In this document: positions 50,613 to 59,290 of the stretch, in pieces
Numbering within the stretch: the first letter of the stretch is position 1
Layout of the letters: each line of letters opens with the position of its first letter
Assembly: GCF_030814995.1 (NCBI RefSeq)
Contig: NZ_JAUSVX010000006.1
Location: forward strand, 248,001 to 312,000
Length of the DNA: 64,000 bases
Direction of reading: 5' to 3'
From: Labrys wisconsinensis
Lineage (GTDB): Bacteria > Pseudomonadota > Alphaproteobacteria > Rhizobiales > Labraceae
Notes under the pieces: generated by a model
Database searches by the model: none
Told to the model about the DNA's origin: nothing
The model's input: only the letters and a program-made list of their open reading frames with translations
Position numbers and translations under genes: made by a program

Positions 50613-51902
50613 TCAGACGGTTTCCGTGTCCTTGATCTCGATGCCGAAGCCGGCGAGGCCGACATAGGTGCGCGCCTTGGTCGACAGGAGGCGGATCGAG
50701 GAGATGCCGAGATCGCGCAGGATCTGGGCACCGAGCCCGACTTCGCGCCATTGCTGGCTGCGCAGCGCTTCCGAGCCCGCCTCGCCGCCGTGCGGCATCG
50801 TCGGCACGCCGACGGCGCCGTCGCGGAGATAGACGATGACGCCGCGTCCGGCCTCCTTGAACCGCGCCAGCGCGGCGCGGATGGTGGCGCCGCCGCCGAA
50901 GACGTCGCCGACCACGTCGGCCCGATGCAGGCGGGTCGGCACGTTCTCGCCGTCGCCGACGCGGCCATAGACGAAGGCGAGGTGGTGCACGCTGTCGAAG
51001 GGCGTGGTGTAGGCATGCGCCGTCAGCGGACCGATCTCGCTGTCGAGCGTGAAGGTGGCGATGCGCTCGACCAGCTTCTCGCGGGCCTGGCGATAGGCGA
51101 TGAGGTCGGCGATCGACACGGTCTGCAGGCCGTGCTGCTCGGCGAAGGCCGCCACTTCCGGTCCGCGCTTCACCGTGCCGTCGTCATTGGCGAGCTCGCA
51201 GATCGCCGCCACCGGCGGCAGGCCGGCGAGGCGGCACAGGTCGACCGCCGCCTCGGTATGGCCGGAGCGGATCAGCACGCCGCCGTCCTTGGCGATCAGC
51301 GGGAAGATATGGCCCGGCCGCACGAAGTCGCCGGCGCCCATGTTGCCGTTGGCCAGCGCCCGGATGGTGTTGGAGCGCTGCTCGGCCGAGATGCCGGTGG
51401 TGAGGCCGTGCTTGACGTCGATCGAGACGGTGAAGGCGGTGCCGAGTGGCGCATCGTTCTGCGACACCATCGGGTCGAGGCGCAGGCGCTTGGCCTCGTC
51501 CGCCGTCAGCGGCGCGCAGACGATGCCGCAGGTGTTGCGGATGATGAAGGCGAGCTTTTCCGGCGTGCAATGGGTCGCCGCGATGATCAGGTCGCCCTCG
51601 TTCTCGCGATCGTCGTCATCGGTCACCACCACGATCTCGCCGCGGGCGAAGGCCTCGATCGCGGCCTGGATCTTGTGCATCGACATGGCGATCTCCGAAG
51701 CGGGGCGGGAGGCGAGCCCGAGAAAGTCGTTGGGGGTCACCTGGCCGCCGGTCGCAGAGGCGATCCTCTCCGCGCTTTCGCGCGAGATCCAGGCATCGGC
51801 GTCGTTGCACAGCGCGGTGATGCTGGCCGGCGACAGGCCCACCGTCTTGGCGAAGGCGCTGCGCGGCGTGCCGTTGTTGCGGAGCCAGGTGTCGAGCTTC
51901 AT
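50613..51902 (-). CDS. ribB: 3,4-dihydroxy-2-butanone-4-phosphate synthase with N-terminal HTH and degenerate RibA domain (RibBX)
   Basis: A 429-residue fusion in three parts. Residues 1-62 form a Cro/C1-type helix-turn-helix (SAFAKTVGLSPASITALCNDADAWISRESAERIASATGG). Residues about 75-275 are RibB: VVVTDDDDRENEGDLIIAA (metal-binding acidic loop), GIVCAPLT, RSGHTEAAVDLCRLAGL, GTVKRGPEVAAFA. Residues about 285-429 resemble GTP cyclohydrolase II but lack its zinc cysteines: the usual C-x10-C-x-C region reads LHRADVVGDVFGGGATI. RibB makes the four-carbon riboflavin precursor from ribulose 5-phosphate; the last domain is probably inactive, as in the RibBX group. The HTH start suggests a DNA-binding role. 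A TTTCAATGAAA dyad lies just upstream. Confidence 0.9.
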   Translation of the reverse strand: MKLDTWLRNNGTPRSAFAKTVGLSPASITALCNDADAWISRESAERIASATGGQVTPNDFLGLASRPASEIAMSMHKIQAAIEAFARGEIVVVTDDDDRENEGDLIIAATHCTPEKLAFIIRNTCGIVCAPLTADEAKRLRLDPMVSQNDAPLGTAFTVSIDVKHGLTTGISAEQRSNTIRALANGNMGAGDFVRPGHIFPLIAKDGGVLIRSGHTEAAVDLCRLAGLPPVAAICELANDDGTVKRGPEVAAFAEQHGLQTVSIADLIAYRQAREKLVERIATFTLDSEIGPLTAHAYTTPFDSVHHLAFVYGRVGDGENVPTRLHRADVVGDVFGGGATIRAALARFKEAGRGVIVYLRDGAVGVPTMPHGGEAGSEALRSQQWREVGLGAQILRDLGISSIRLLSTKARTYVGLAGFGIEIKDTETV

Positions 51903-51931
51903 GCCCGCAGCCTAGGCCGAGCAGATTTCAG

Positions 51932-51942
51932 TTTCAATGAAA
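51932..51942. promoter_or_regulatory. Short dyad upstream of ribB-type gene
   Basis: TTTCA-A-TGAAA, a perfect 11-base palindrome 30 bases above the ribB start, next to a further TTTCA (51927-51931). It is a candidate site for the helix-turn-helix of the protein itself. No FMN-riboswitch-like structure is visible in the 68-base gap. Confidence 0.35.
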
Positions 51943-51970
51943 ATTTGTGCCGAAAGGCGCAGATTTTTAG

Positions 51971-52303
51971 CTATAGTGAAGCGTGGGCCAGCCAGGCGCC
52001 GAGCGCGACGCCGCAGCACAGGCCGAGCGCAAAGGCCATGCCGATAAGCCACTCGGCCCCGTGCCAACGGCTCTTCGCCGTGCTGGCCCTGAGCTTCAGC
52101 AGGATCGAAAGCGGCAGGGGCTCGTCCGCCACCGGGTTGAGGGCGGCCCGCAGCGACTCGGCCTGCCGCCGCCAATTGGCGGCGCGGGCGCTGCCCGCCG
52201 GGTCCTTGTCCAGGATCGCCTTGGTCTCGCGCTCGGCACGGGCATTCAGCCGCCCGTCGACATAGGCGTTGAACGTCGCGTCGGGGATGCGCGGCGCGGT
52301 CAC
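51971..52303 (-). CDS. Small membrane-bound anti-sigma factor-like protein
   Basis: A 110-residue protein. The N-terminal half (FNAYVDGRLNARAERETKAILDKDPAGSARAANWRRQAESLRAAL) has the anti-sigma-type helical pattern but lacks the zinc-binding H-x3-C-x2-C motif. A single membrane segment is at about residues 84-106 (LIGMAFALGLCCGVALGAWLA), followed by a very short tail. It overlaps the sigma-factor gene by four bases, so it is likely to hold that sigma factor at the membrane. The release signal is unknown. Confidence 0.75.
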   Translation of the reverse strand: MTAPRIPDATFNAYVDGRLNARAERETKAILDKDPAGSARAANWRRQAESLRAALNPVADEPLPLSILLKLRASTAKSRWHGAEWLIGMAFALGLCCGVALGAWLAHASL

Positions 52304-52737
52304 TTCACCAGCCGCAGCACCACCCGCCGCTCGCCGTCGGCGACGCGGGCCAGCGCTTCGCGCGCCTGCGTCAGGCGCTTGACGAACACGTCGGTCGACA
52401 TTTTCAGCACCGCCGCCGCGTCCTCGTAAGGCATCTGCTCGACCAGGGCGAGCGCCAGCACCTCGCGCTCGGCCAGCGAGAGCTGCTCCAGGGCGCGCAG
52501 GATATCGGGCTGCGGATGGGCCACGTGCTGGGAGCGCGGCATCCGGTACGCCAACTCGGCATCGCGGGCCCGGCGCTGGGCGACCAGCACCGCGAACAAT
52601 TCCAGGATCGTGGCGGAATGGCCTTCGACGATCGCCAATGTTTCGAGCACCAGCGCGTCGGCGCTTTCCGAATCATGCACAAGAGCGCGCGCCAGCCGCC
52701 GCAGACGGCGCGTGGCGATTTCCTCTTGCCGGCTCAT
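52300..52737 (-). CDS. ECF-like RNA polymerase sigma factor (small)
   Basis: A 145-residue sigma-70-family protein, shorter than usual ECF factors (about 170-190). Region 4 is clear at about residues 78-135 (ILRALEQLSLAEREVLALALVEQMPYEDAAAVLKMSTDVFVKRLTQAREALARV), where the helix-turn-helix recognises the -35. Region 2 (residues 1-60) is degenerate (RRLRRLARALVHDSESADALVLETLAIVEGHSATI). Paired with the overlapping anti-sigma gene. The gap of 91 bases upstream shows no clear sigma-type promoter of its own. Regulon unknown. Confidence 0.78.
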   Translation of the reverse strand: MSRQEEIATRRLRRLARALVHDSESADALVLETLAIVEGHSATILELFAVLVAQRRARDAELAYRMPRSQHVAHPQPDILRALEQLSLAEREVLALALVEQMPYEDAAAVLKMSTDVFVKRLTQAREALARVADGERRVVLRLVK

Positions 52738-52828
52738 GGACCTCCTCCGAGCACGTCGACCGTTTTAAGGCAGTCTATGCCTGGAGCTGCGGGTCGCCAA
52801 GGGCGTCCTGGCCTTTTTCTTGCATTAT

Positions 52829-53848
52829 TCACCCTCCCGGCAATGCCACCAGGCCGGTGAGCAGCGTGAGGCCGAAGGCGAGCACGGCCAGCGCCGCGAA
52901 CACCTCGAGCGAGCGCAGCGCCAGGGCGGCGCCGAAGCTGCCGGGCGCCGCCAGCCGCACCGCGGCGCCCTTGGCGGTCACGGCCAGGGTCGCGATCAGC
53001 GACACCGTCACGGCCGTGCCGAGCGCCATGGCGAAGGTCGAGGCGATGCCGGCGATGAACACGCCCTGGGCCAGCGCGAACACCAGGACGATGATGGCGC
53101 CGGTGCAGGGCCTGACGCCGATGGCGAACACCGTGCCGGCCGCGCTGCGCAGCGACCAGGGCTGGCGCGCATCGGGGATCGGCGCATGGACATGGCCGCA
53201 CTCGGCGTCGTGGACATGGGCGAGGTCCGGGCCGGCCCAGCCGAGGCGCTGGCCGAGCAGTGCCCAGAGGCCGCGGCCCTTGCGCCATAGCAGCCAGAGC
53301 CCCACGCCCACCATCAGCGCATAGGAGGCGCGTTCCAGCGTCAGGGCCACGTCGTCCATCGCCTGCGCCGTGGCGCCCAGCACCATGGCGAGAATGGTGA
53401 CGAGCACAATCGCCGAGAGGGCCTGCACCAGTGCCGCGGCGAAGGAGAGCATGATGCCCTTCTTCAGCGTCTCGCCGCTGGCGAAGAGATAGGCCGAGAT
53501 CACCGCCTTGCCGTGGCCGGGGCCGGCGGCGTGGAAGACGCCATAGGCCAGGCTCAGCCCCATCAGCATCCAGGCGGCCGTGCCGTTCTCCTTCCAGGCG
53601 CGGATCGCGGCCGAGAGCAGCTTGTAGAACCGGCTCTGCTCGGTCATCACCCAGACGACGAAGGCGTTGGACGGGGCGGCGATCGGCGCATCCGGCCGCC
53701 CGACGCCGAAGGGGATCGGCGTCTGCGCCAGCGCGTGGCCGGCGAAGGCGGCCAGGCAGAGAAGGGCGAGGAGGAGCGCGAGGCCGGGCCGCGCGCCTTG
53801 GACCAGCAAGACCGTATGCGAAACTTTCCCCTGGCGCCCGTCCGGCAT
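52829..53848 (-). CDS. Nickel/cobalt transporter, NicO/RcnA-type
   Basis: A 339-residue membrane protein with about six to seven membrane segments. The NicO motif is FHAAGPGHGKAVI (about 94-106), and a His/Cys-rich cytoplasmic loop HVHDAECGHVHAPI (about 213-226) probably binds metal; GVRPCTGAIIVLVFAL follows. An N-terminal hydrophobic segment ends HALAQ and could be a signal peptide. The start at 53848 is a choice among in-frame ATGs at 53848, 53860 and 53875. It follows the DUF1007 gene, its usual partner. It exports or imports Ni/Co; direction is not fixed by sequence. Confidence 0.85.
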   Translation of the reverse strand: MPDGRQGKVSHTVLLVQGARPGLALLLALLCLAAFAGHALAQTPIPFGVGRPDAPIAAPSNAFVVWVMTEQSRFYKLLSAAIRAWKENGTAAWMLMGLSLAYGVFHAAGPGHGKAVISAYLFASGETLKKGIMLSFAAALVQALSAIVLVTILAMVLGATAQAMDDVALTLERASYALMVGVGLWLLWRKGRGLWALLGQRLGWAGPDLAHVHDAECGHVHAPIPDARQPWSLRSAAGTVFAIGVRPCTGAIIVLVFALAQGVFIAGIASTFAMALGTAVTVSLIATLAVTAKGAAVRLAAPGSFGAALALRSLEVFAALAVLAFGLTLLTGLVALPGG

Positions 53849-53886
53849 CCCCCCGGCCATCGCCCCATCCGGCATCGGCACGGCGG

Positions 53887-54522
53887 TCACGGACAATTGA
53901 CCAGGATATGGTTGGCGAACTGGGCCCCGAAGGTCGGGTTCGCGGCGCTGAAGTCGGCCTGGTCGAGCGCCAGGGCCTGCGCCTGCTGATCCGCCGTCAG
54001 CTGCTGCGGGCGCACCACGTTGAGGGCGCAGGCCGGGCCGCCGCTGATGCTGGCGGGATCCTTGTCGGCCATCTCGAAGTCGACATAGTAGGTGGGATCG
54101 TAGACCTCGACCGAGAGCGGCTTCTTCCCCTGCGTCTGCGGCGAGCTCAGCGGCAGATAGAAGTGCAGCGTGAGCAGCTTGTCGGTGAAGTCGAGCCAAT
54201 AGTCCTGCGGCGGCTTGAACAGGAGCTGCTTACCGCCGAGCTTGGCGAAGGTGAAGTACTGGAAATCCTTGAGCGAATCGACATTGGTCTGCGCCAGCGG
54301 CTGCAGCTCCTCGCGCGTCAGCTTGCCGTCGCCATTGGCGTCGAGGCCCTGGGTGGCGAAGGCCGAGAACATGTCGTCGAAGGTCCAGATCTGGCGCACG
54401 CCGGCCAGGCGTCCGTCGGTCTGATAGACGATCTCCGTGCGGGAGGTGACGAAGACGTGAGGGTGCGCGTTCGCCGCGGTGGCGAGGCCGATCAGCATCA
54501 GGGCCGGGAGCAGGGCGCGCAT
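53887..54522 (-). CDS. DUF1007-family periplasmic protein
   Basis: A 211-residue exported protein (signal peptide residues 1-20 ending ANAHPH). Residues 20-60 carry the HPHVFVTSRTEIVYQ motif near the mature N-terminus, whose His residues could bind metal; a further acidic EF-hand-like segment is LDANGDGKLTREEL (about 60-75). DUF1007 proteins accompany NicO/RcnA transporters, so it probably delivers or senses nickel or cobalt in the periplasm. Its stop is about 40 bases above the transporter gene, in one operon. Biochemical role unproven. Confidence 0.85.
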   Translation of the reverse strand: MRALLPALMLIGLATAANAHPHVFVTSRTEIVYQTDGRLAGVRQIWTFDDMFSAFATQGLDANGDGKLTREELQPLAQTNVDSLKDFQYFTFAKLGGKQLLFKPPQDYWLDFTDKLLTLHFYLPLSSPQTQGKKPLSVEVYDPTYYVDFEMADKDPASISGGPACALNVVRPQQLTADQQAQALALDQADFSAANPTFGAQFANHILVNCP

Positions 54523-54610
54523 CTCAGGATCCGGGGCGCCGGCGGGAATCGGCGCGACGGTCAGACATAGGCCGCCGAGTGCGGCGGAAGAATGATCGGC
54601 ATTCCCGGCC

Positions 54611-55309
54611 TCAGCGCAGCCACGCCGTGGCTAGGACGCGGAAGCGCTGGCCATCCTCCTGGCGGAACAGCGCCAGCCGGTCGAGCCGCACCGGCCCGGC
54701 CGCGCCGGCCGCCTCGGCCCTGGCCTGCAGCCGCGCCGCAGCGGGCGCCGTGTCCTCGATCCGTCCGGTCAGCGACATGTGAAAGCGGAACTCCTCCAGC
54801 ACCAGGGGATAGCCCCACGTGTCGAGATAGTCGCGCTGGCGCGGGCTCAGCCGCTCCGGGTTGCGCCGCGCCCGGTCCTCGGGCGTGAGCGGGGCGCGGA
54901 ACGGCTCGAAGCCTTCGAGGATGGCGCGTTCCAGCGCCGCCAGCGCCGACGGCGCCTCGACCGGGGTCAGGGCCAGGAAGCCGCCGCCCTGGGAGGAGGC
55001 GATCTCGTGCACGCCGCAGGGCCCGAGGTCGACCGCGGTCCGGCCGGCGGCGAAGCGCTCCAGCGCGGCGAGCAGGGCGTCCTCCCCGTACGGCGCGGCC
55101 AGCGCAAACGGCGCCTTCAGCGTGGCATGGAAGCCGTATTTGCGCGGATCGGCCGTCGCAGCCGCCCAGGCCTGCGGGGTGAAGCCCTCCGGCACCCATT
55201 GCGGCACGTCTTCGCCGGTCGCGGCGTCATAGCCGAGCACGTCCGAGCCGAAGCGCCACAGCGCGGTGTCGGGGGCGGGAGCGTAGTAGATGGCATAGCG
55301 TGTGGGCAT
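54611..55309 (-). CDS. DUF1045 (2H phosphoesterase-like) protein
   Basis: A 232-residue protein of the DUF1045 family (TIGR03223-type), related to 2H phosphoesterases. The two H-x-T/S motifs are visible: FHATLKAPF (about 59) and FHMSLTGR (about 176). It begins RYAIYYAPAPDTALWRFGSDVLGYDAATG, the usual family start. Members are annotated near phosphonate genes, but none is present here. It may cleave a cyclic phosphate or phosphodiester. It lies 81 bases below the HyuB gene on the same strand, so it may be transcribed with that operon. Confidence 0.8.
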   Translation of the reverse strand: MPTRYAIYYAPAPDTALWRFGSDVLGYDAATGEDVPQWVPEGFTPQAWAAATADPRKYGFHATLKAPFALAAPYGEDALLAALERFAAGRTAVDLGPCGVHEIASSQGGGFLALTPVEAPSALAALERAILEGFEPFRAPLTPEDRARRNPERLSPRQRDYLDTWGYPLVLEEFRFHMSLTGRIEDTAPAAARLQARAEAAGAAGPVRLDRLALFRQEDGQRFRVLATAWLR

Positions 55310-55390
55310 GGCACCGGGCGGCCGTGGCGGGGACGGACCGTCGATAGCCCGGCCGCGGGCGGCGGTAAAGCGCCGCCGCCCGCCCCTGGC

Positions 55391-57157
55391 TCACCGCTCG
55401 GCGCCGGCGCGCAGCCGCTGCGTGGCGGCGGGGTCGACCGTGAGGTCGGCCGCGAGCGCCACGCCGTAGACGGCCTCGGCCCGCGCGCGATCGATCCAGC
55501 CCTCGCGCACGTCGTGGGCGACGCGCTCGGGGTCGCGCTCGTGCGGACGGCCATAGCCGCCGCCCCCGCAGCTGATCGAGACCATGGCCTCGTCCGCGGC
55601 GATCACCACCTCGGCGCAGGCCGGCACCGGCTCGAGCGAGCCGTCGGCGCGGCGGCGGAACTGCGCCGAGAGCGCGCCGGAGAGGCCGCCGCGCACGCCC
55701 GCGGCCGCGTTGACATTGCCGTCGCTGACATAGGCCACCGTCATCTCGCCCTCGGTCGGCGAAAACTCGGAATAGGCGCCGAGCGCGCCGCGGAATCGCC
55801 CGGCGCCCTCGGTGTCCGGCATCAGCCGCCGCGCATGCACGAAGATCGGGTGGCGCAGCTCGTCGATCTCGATCGAATCCTGGTAGCACATGCCGGCATT
55901 GCCGACATGCAGGATGGTCAGCCAGCCGTCGGTGAAGGGCGTGCCCGCCCCGCCGGTGCAGCCGAGATAGACCTCGTTGACATAGGGCACGCCGTGATGG
56001 ACGCCGGAGACGACGCCGCAGGAGGGCGGGATCAGCGCGCCCGTCTCCGCCTGGCCCAGGCCGTCGGCGAGCTCGGCGATGGCGCATTGCACCGGGTTGG
56101 CGACGCGGTCGGCGATGTTGGTCGTCGCCACCGAGCAGGAGGTCGGGTGGCGCGGGCGGCCGACCACGCAGCCTTCGCGCAGATGCACGCGGATGCGCCG
56201 GAACGAGCCGGCATTCTTCGGCACGGTATGGTCGATCGAGTTGAAGATGCCGACCATCGGCGCCGACAGGGCGGTGGCTTCCGACAGATTGAGGCCGTTG
56301 GGCAGCGAATCCGGATTGTCGGTCATGTCGACCTCGATCAGCGCCTCCGCCGGCTTCACCGCGACGGTCGCCTTGATCGTCACGCCCTCGGCTGCCGTGC
56401 CCGGAAAGGGGTCGTGGGTGCTGGTGCGGGTCACCCGGCCCGCCGGCATGGCCCGGATGACGTCCGCCATGCGCTTCTCGCTGTAGTCGAACCATTGGCG
56501 CGTGTAGGCGGCGAGCACGTCCCAGCCGATCTCGCGGCCGAGCGCCAGGATCTCGCGCTCGCCGACCCGGGCGGCGCCGAGCGTGGCGAGGTAGTCGCCC
56601 CACCACTGGTCCGGCACGCGGATGCGCAACCGGCACATGCGCACGATGTCCATGTTGTGCGCATAGTCCTCCTGGATCTTCACCGCGGGGAAGATCAGCG
56701 CGCCCTCGGCATAGACGTCGCGGGCCGCGCCCATATAGGTGGTGGGCAGGGCATTGCCGCAATCGGCCTGGTGCGCCTTGGCCAGCACGGTGAAGCGGTG
56801 GACGCCGGCATCGTCGATGACCGGCACCAGGATGGAATGGTCGGCCGGGTGGGTGCAGCCGTGATAGGGCGAATTGTGCAGGAAGGCGTCGCCCCGCCGC
56901 AGCACCGGATGGTTCTCCGCCATGGTGCGGGCCATGACGTCCGGCCCGCGCAGCACGTGGATCGGCAGGCTCTCGGCAGTGGCGAGCAATTCGTGCTCGG
57001 CGGTCAGCACCACGCAGGAGAAGTCCCGCGCGATGGTGAGGATGCCGGAGCGGCCGGTCCGGTGCAGCGTGTTGGCCATCTTGCGGGCGATGCCCTCGAA
57101 GCGGGCGGTGAGGACGGCGAGGCGCGAGCCGTCGAGAATCGCAGCCGTATCGGTCAT
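55391..57157 (-). CDS. Hydantoinase B/oxoprolinase-family subunit (HyuB-like)
   Basis: A 588-residue HyuB-type subunit: FEGIARKMANTLHRTGRSGILTIARDFSCVVLTAE, then NSPYHGCTHPADHSILVPV, DNPDSLPNGLNLSEATA, RGGLSGALSAQFR and SCGGGGYGRPHERDPERVAHDVREGWI near the C-terminus. Pairs with HyuA as an ATP-dependent N-methylhydantoinase, 5-oxoprolinase or acetophenone-carboxylase-type enzyme; the common chemistry is phosphorylation of a carbonyl or amide and ring opening or carboxylation. The gene starts 13 bases after HyuA. Substrate not determinable; see the linked AraD1 and transporter genes. Confidence 0.88.
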   Translation of the reverse strand: MTDTAAILDGSRLAVLTARFEGIARKMANTLHRTGRSGILTIARDFSCVVLTAEHELLATAESLPIHVLRGPDVMARTMAENHPVLRRGDAFLHNSPYHGCTHPADHSILVPVIDDAGVHRFTVLAKAHQADCGNALPTTYMGAARDVYAEGALIFPAVKIQEDYAHNMDIVRMCRLRIRVPDQWWGDYLATLGAARVGEREILALGREIGWDVLAAYTRQWFDYSEKRMADVIRAMPAGRVTRTSTHDPFPGTAAEGVTIKATVAVKPAEALIEVDMTDNPDSLPNGLNLSEATALSAPMVGIFNSIDHTVPKNAGSFRRIRVHLREGCVVGRPRHPTSCSVATTNIADRVANPVQCAIAELADGLGQAETGALIPPSCGVVSGVHHGVPYVNEVYLGCTGGAGTPFTDGWLTILHVGNAGMCYQDSIEIDELRHPIFVHARRLMPDTEGAGRFRGALGAYSEFSPTEGEMTVAYVSDGNVNAAAGVRGGLSGALSAQFRRRADGSLEPVPACAEVVIAADEAMVSISCGGGGYGRPHERDPERVAHDVREGWIDRARAEAVYGVALAADLTVDPAATQRLRAGAER

Positions 57158-57170
57158 GGTCGGGCCTTTC

Positions 57171-59240
57171 TCAAGCGGCGAAGTCGATGATCAGGGTCCC
57201 GGACGCATCGCGCAGGGCATTGGCGCCGGGGTCGATGACGATCGAGGTGAAATCGGATTCGACGATCGCCGGCCCGATGATGCGCGTTCCCGCCGGCAGG
57301 GCCTCGAAGCGCCAGACGTCGACCTCCAGCCAGTCCGTGCCGGTGAAGCGCACCCGGCGCGGCGCGAGCTTCGCCGAGTCCTGCTTCGGCGTGAGGCGCC
57401 CGGGCTCGGGCGAGCCGATGCGGCAGCGCACCTCGGCGTTCCAGCTCACCGCCTCGATCGGCGCCGAGGGGTCGCTGACCGCGAAGATCTCCTGGTGGGT
57501 GCGGTGGAAATCCGCCACCAGCGCCTCGAGGTCGGCCGCCGTCTCGAAGCGCGAGCGCCGCAGCGGCACCTCGATCTCCCAGGCCTGGTCGGTGTAGCGG
57601 GCCTCGGCGGACCAGTCGATCGTCACCGAGCGGGCCCCGGCGCCCGGTCCGGCGGCAAAGGCGGCGCAGGCCTCCTCCAGCCGCGCCAGCACGCCGTTGA
57701 TGCGCTCGCGGTCGAAGGCGGCGCTCTCGACATGGGCCATGGCCTGGACATGGGCGGTGAGGTCTGAGATCAGCGCGCCGGCGGCGGCGAGCGCCGCGCC
57801 GGTCTCCGGCACGATCACCCGCCGGCAGCCGAGCCGCCGGCCGATGGCTGTGCAGTTGAGCCCGGCCGCGCCGCCGCCGGCGACGAAGGCGGCCTGGGTG
57901 GGGTCGATGCCCTGGTTGACGGTGATGTCCATGATCGCCTGCACCATGTGCTCGGTGGCGAGCTCCATGATGGCGGCGGCCGCGGCCTCGACGCTCCTGC
58001 CGAGCGGCTCGGCCACGTCGCGGCGGATCGCCTCGACCGCGCCGTCGCGGTCGAGCGCCATGCGGCCGCCGAGGAAGAAGTCGGGGTCGATGAAGCCGAG
58101 CACCAGGGCGGCGTCGGTGACGGTCGGCCGCGTGCCGCCGCGCCGGTAGCATACCGGCCCCGGCACGGCGCCGGCGCTCTTGGGCCCGACATGCAGCAGG
58201 CCGCCGGCATCGACCCAGGCGATCGAGCCGCCGCCGGCGCCGATGCTCCTGACGTCCACCGAAGGCATGCCGGTCATGTGGCTGCGGAAGGGCTGGCCGA
58301 GCCAGGTCTCGCGGCTGCGCGGCACGCGCCCGCGCCGCACCAGCGAGACGTCGAAGGTGGTGCCGCCGGTGTCGCCGACGATCAGCGTCTCGATCGCCTC
58401 GCCCGCGCCATAGGCCCTGGCCGCCACCGGCGCCATGCTCGGCCCGGAATTGATCAGGTGCACCGGCGCCTCCGCCACCCCGGCCGCGTCCATCACGCCG
58501 CCCTGGGAGGTGACCACCAGCACGCGCCCGCCGAAGCCTGCGGCGCGCAGGCGCTGCTCCAGCCCGCGCATATAGGCGCCCATCACCGGCTTCAGCGAGG
58601 CGTCGATCACCGTGGAGGAGGCGCGGCGATATTCCCGGATCGACGGATTGATCCGGTGCGACAGCGTGTAGGGCACGCCGGGCAGGTGCTCCTCGATCAG
58701 CCGGCCGACAGCGAGCTCGTGCGCGGGGTTGACGATCGACCAGAGCAGGCAGACGCCGATCGCCTCGACCTCCGCGTGGCGCAGCCGCTCGAGGACGGCG
58801 ACGACCGCCGCCTCGTCGAGCGGCTTGCGCACCGCGCCGTCGACGGTGATGCGCTCCGGCACCTCGAAGGTGAGCGCCTTGGGCACATAGGGCTCGGTAT
58901 AGGGGACGGTGAAGTTGAACGGCTCCATCCGGCCGCCCTCGCGGAACACCAGCGTGTCGGGATGGCCCTCCGAGGTGAGGAAGGCGGTCCGTGCGGTGTT
59001 GCCGGTGACGATGGCGTTGATGGCGTGGGTGGTGCCGTGCACCAGGATCTCGCCGCGGGCGAGATAGGCCTCCAGCGGCTCGCCGGCCGCCGCGGCGGCG
59101 TTGCGCAGGCTGTCGATCACGCCCGCGACCGGATCGGCCGGCGTGGTCGAGGCCTTGTGCAGGCCGAGCGTGCCGTCCTCGTCCGCGACAACCAGATCCG
59201 TGAAGGTGCCGCCGGTGTCGACGGCGAAACGAAGACCCAT
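57171..59240 (-). CDS. Hydantoinase A/oxoprolinase-family subunit (HyuA-like)
   Basis: A 689-residue HyuA subunit starting GLRFAVDTGGTFTDLVVAD, whose GGTFTD is the phosphate-binding loop. Further landmarks: GTTHAINAIVTGNTARTAFLTSEGH, RINPSIREYRRASSTVIDASL, GDTGGTTFDVSL (second phosphate motif), GAGGGSIAWVDAGG, GPVCYRRGGTRPTVTDA and FVAGGGAAGLNC. The ATPase-like fold activates the substrate carbonyl. It is the middle gene of AraD1-HyuA-HyuB. The start at 59240 is chosen for the GLRFAVD beginning. Confidence 0.9.
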   Translation of the reverse strand: MGLRFAVDTGGTFTDLVVADEDGTLGLHKASTTPADPVAGVIDSLRNAAAAAGEPLEAYLARGEILVHGTTHAINAIVTGNTARTAFLTSEGHPDTLVFREGGRMEPFNFTVPYTEPYVPKALTFEVPERITVDGAVRKPLDEAAVVAVLERLRHAEVEAIGVCLLWSIVNPAHELAVGRLIEEHLPGVPYTLSHRINPSIREYRRASSTVIDASLKPVMGAYMRGLEQRLRAAGFGGRVLVVTSQGGVMDAAGVAEAPVHLINSGPSMAPVAARAYGAGEAIETLIVGDTGGTTFDVSLVRRGRVPRSRETWLGQPFRSHMTGMPSVDVRSIGAGGGSIAWVDAGGLLHVGPKSAGAVPGPVCYRRGGTRPTVTDAALVLGFIDPDFFLGGRMALDRDGAVEAIRRDVAEPLGRSVEAAAAAIMELATEHMVQAIMDITVNQGIDPTQAAFVAGGGAAGLNCTAIGRRLGCRRVIVPETGAALAAAGALISDLTAHVQAMAHVESAAFDRERINGVLARLEEACAAFAAGPGAGARSVTIDWSAEARYTDQAWEIEVPLRRSRFETAADLEALVADFHRTHQEIFAVSDPSAPIEAVSWNAEVRCRIGSPEPGRLTPKQDSAKLAPRRVRFTGTDWLEVDVWRFEALPAGTRIIGPAIVESDFTSIVIDPGANALRDASGTLIIDFAA

Positions 59241-59290
59241 TCCCACTCTCCCCCATCCGAGGTCGGCCGCCGCCGCGGCCCTGGTTTGCT

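Noticed and set aside
51903-51970. FMN riboswitch before ribB
   Set aside because: Only 68 bases lie between the genes and no RFN-element-like fold or conserved segments are visible.
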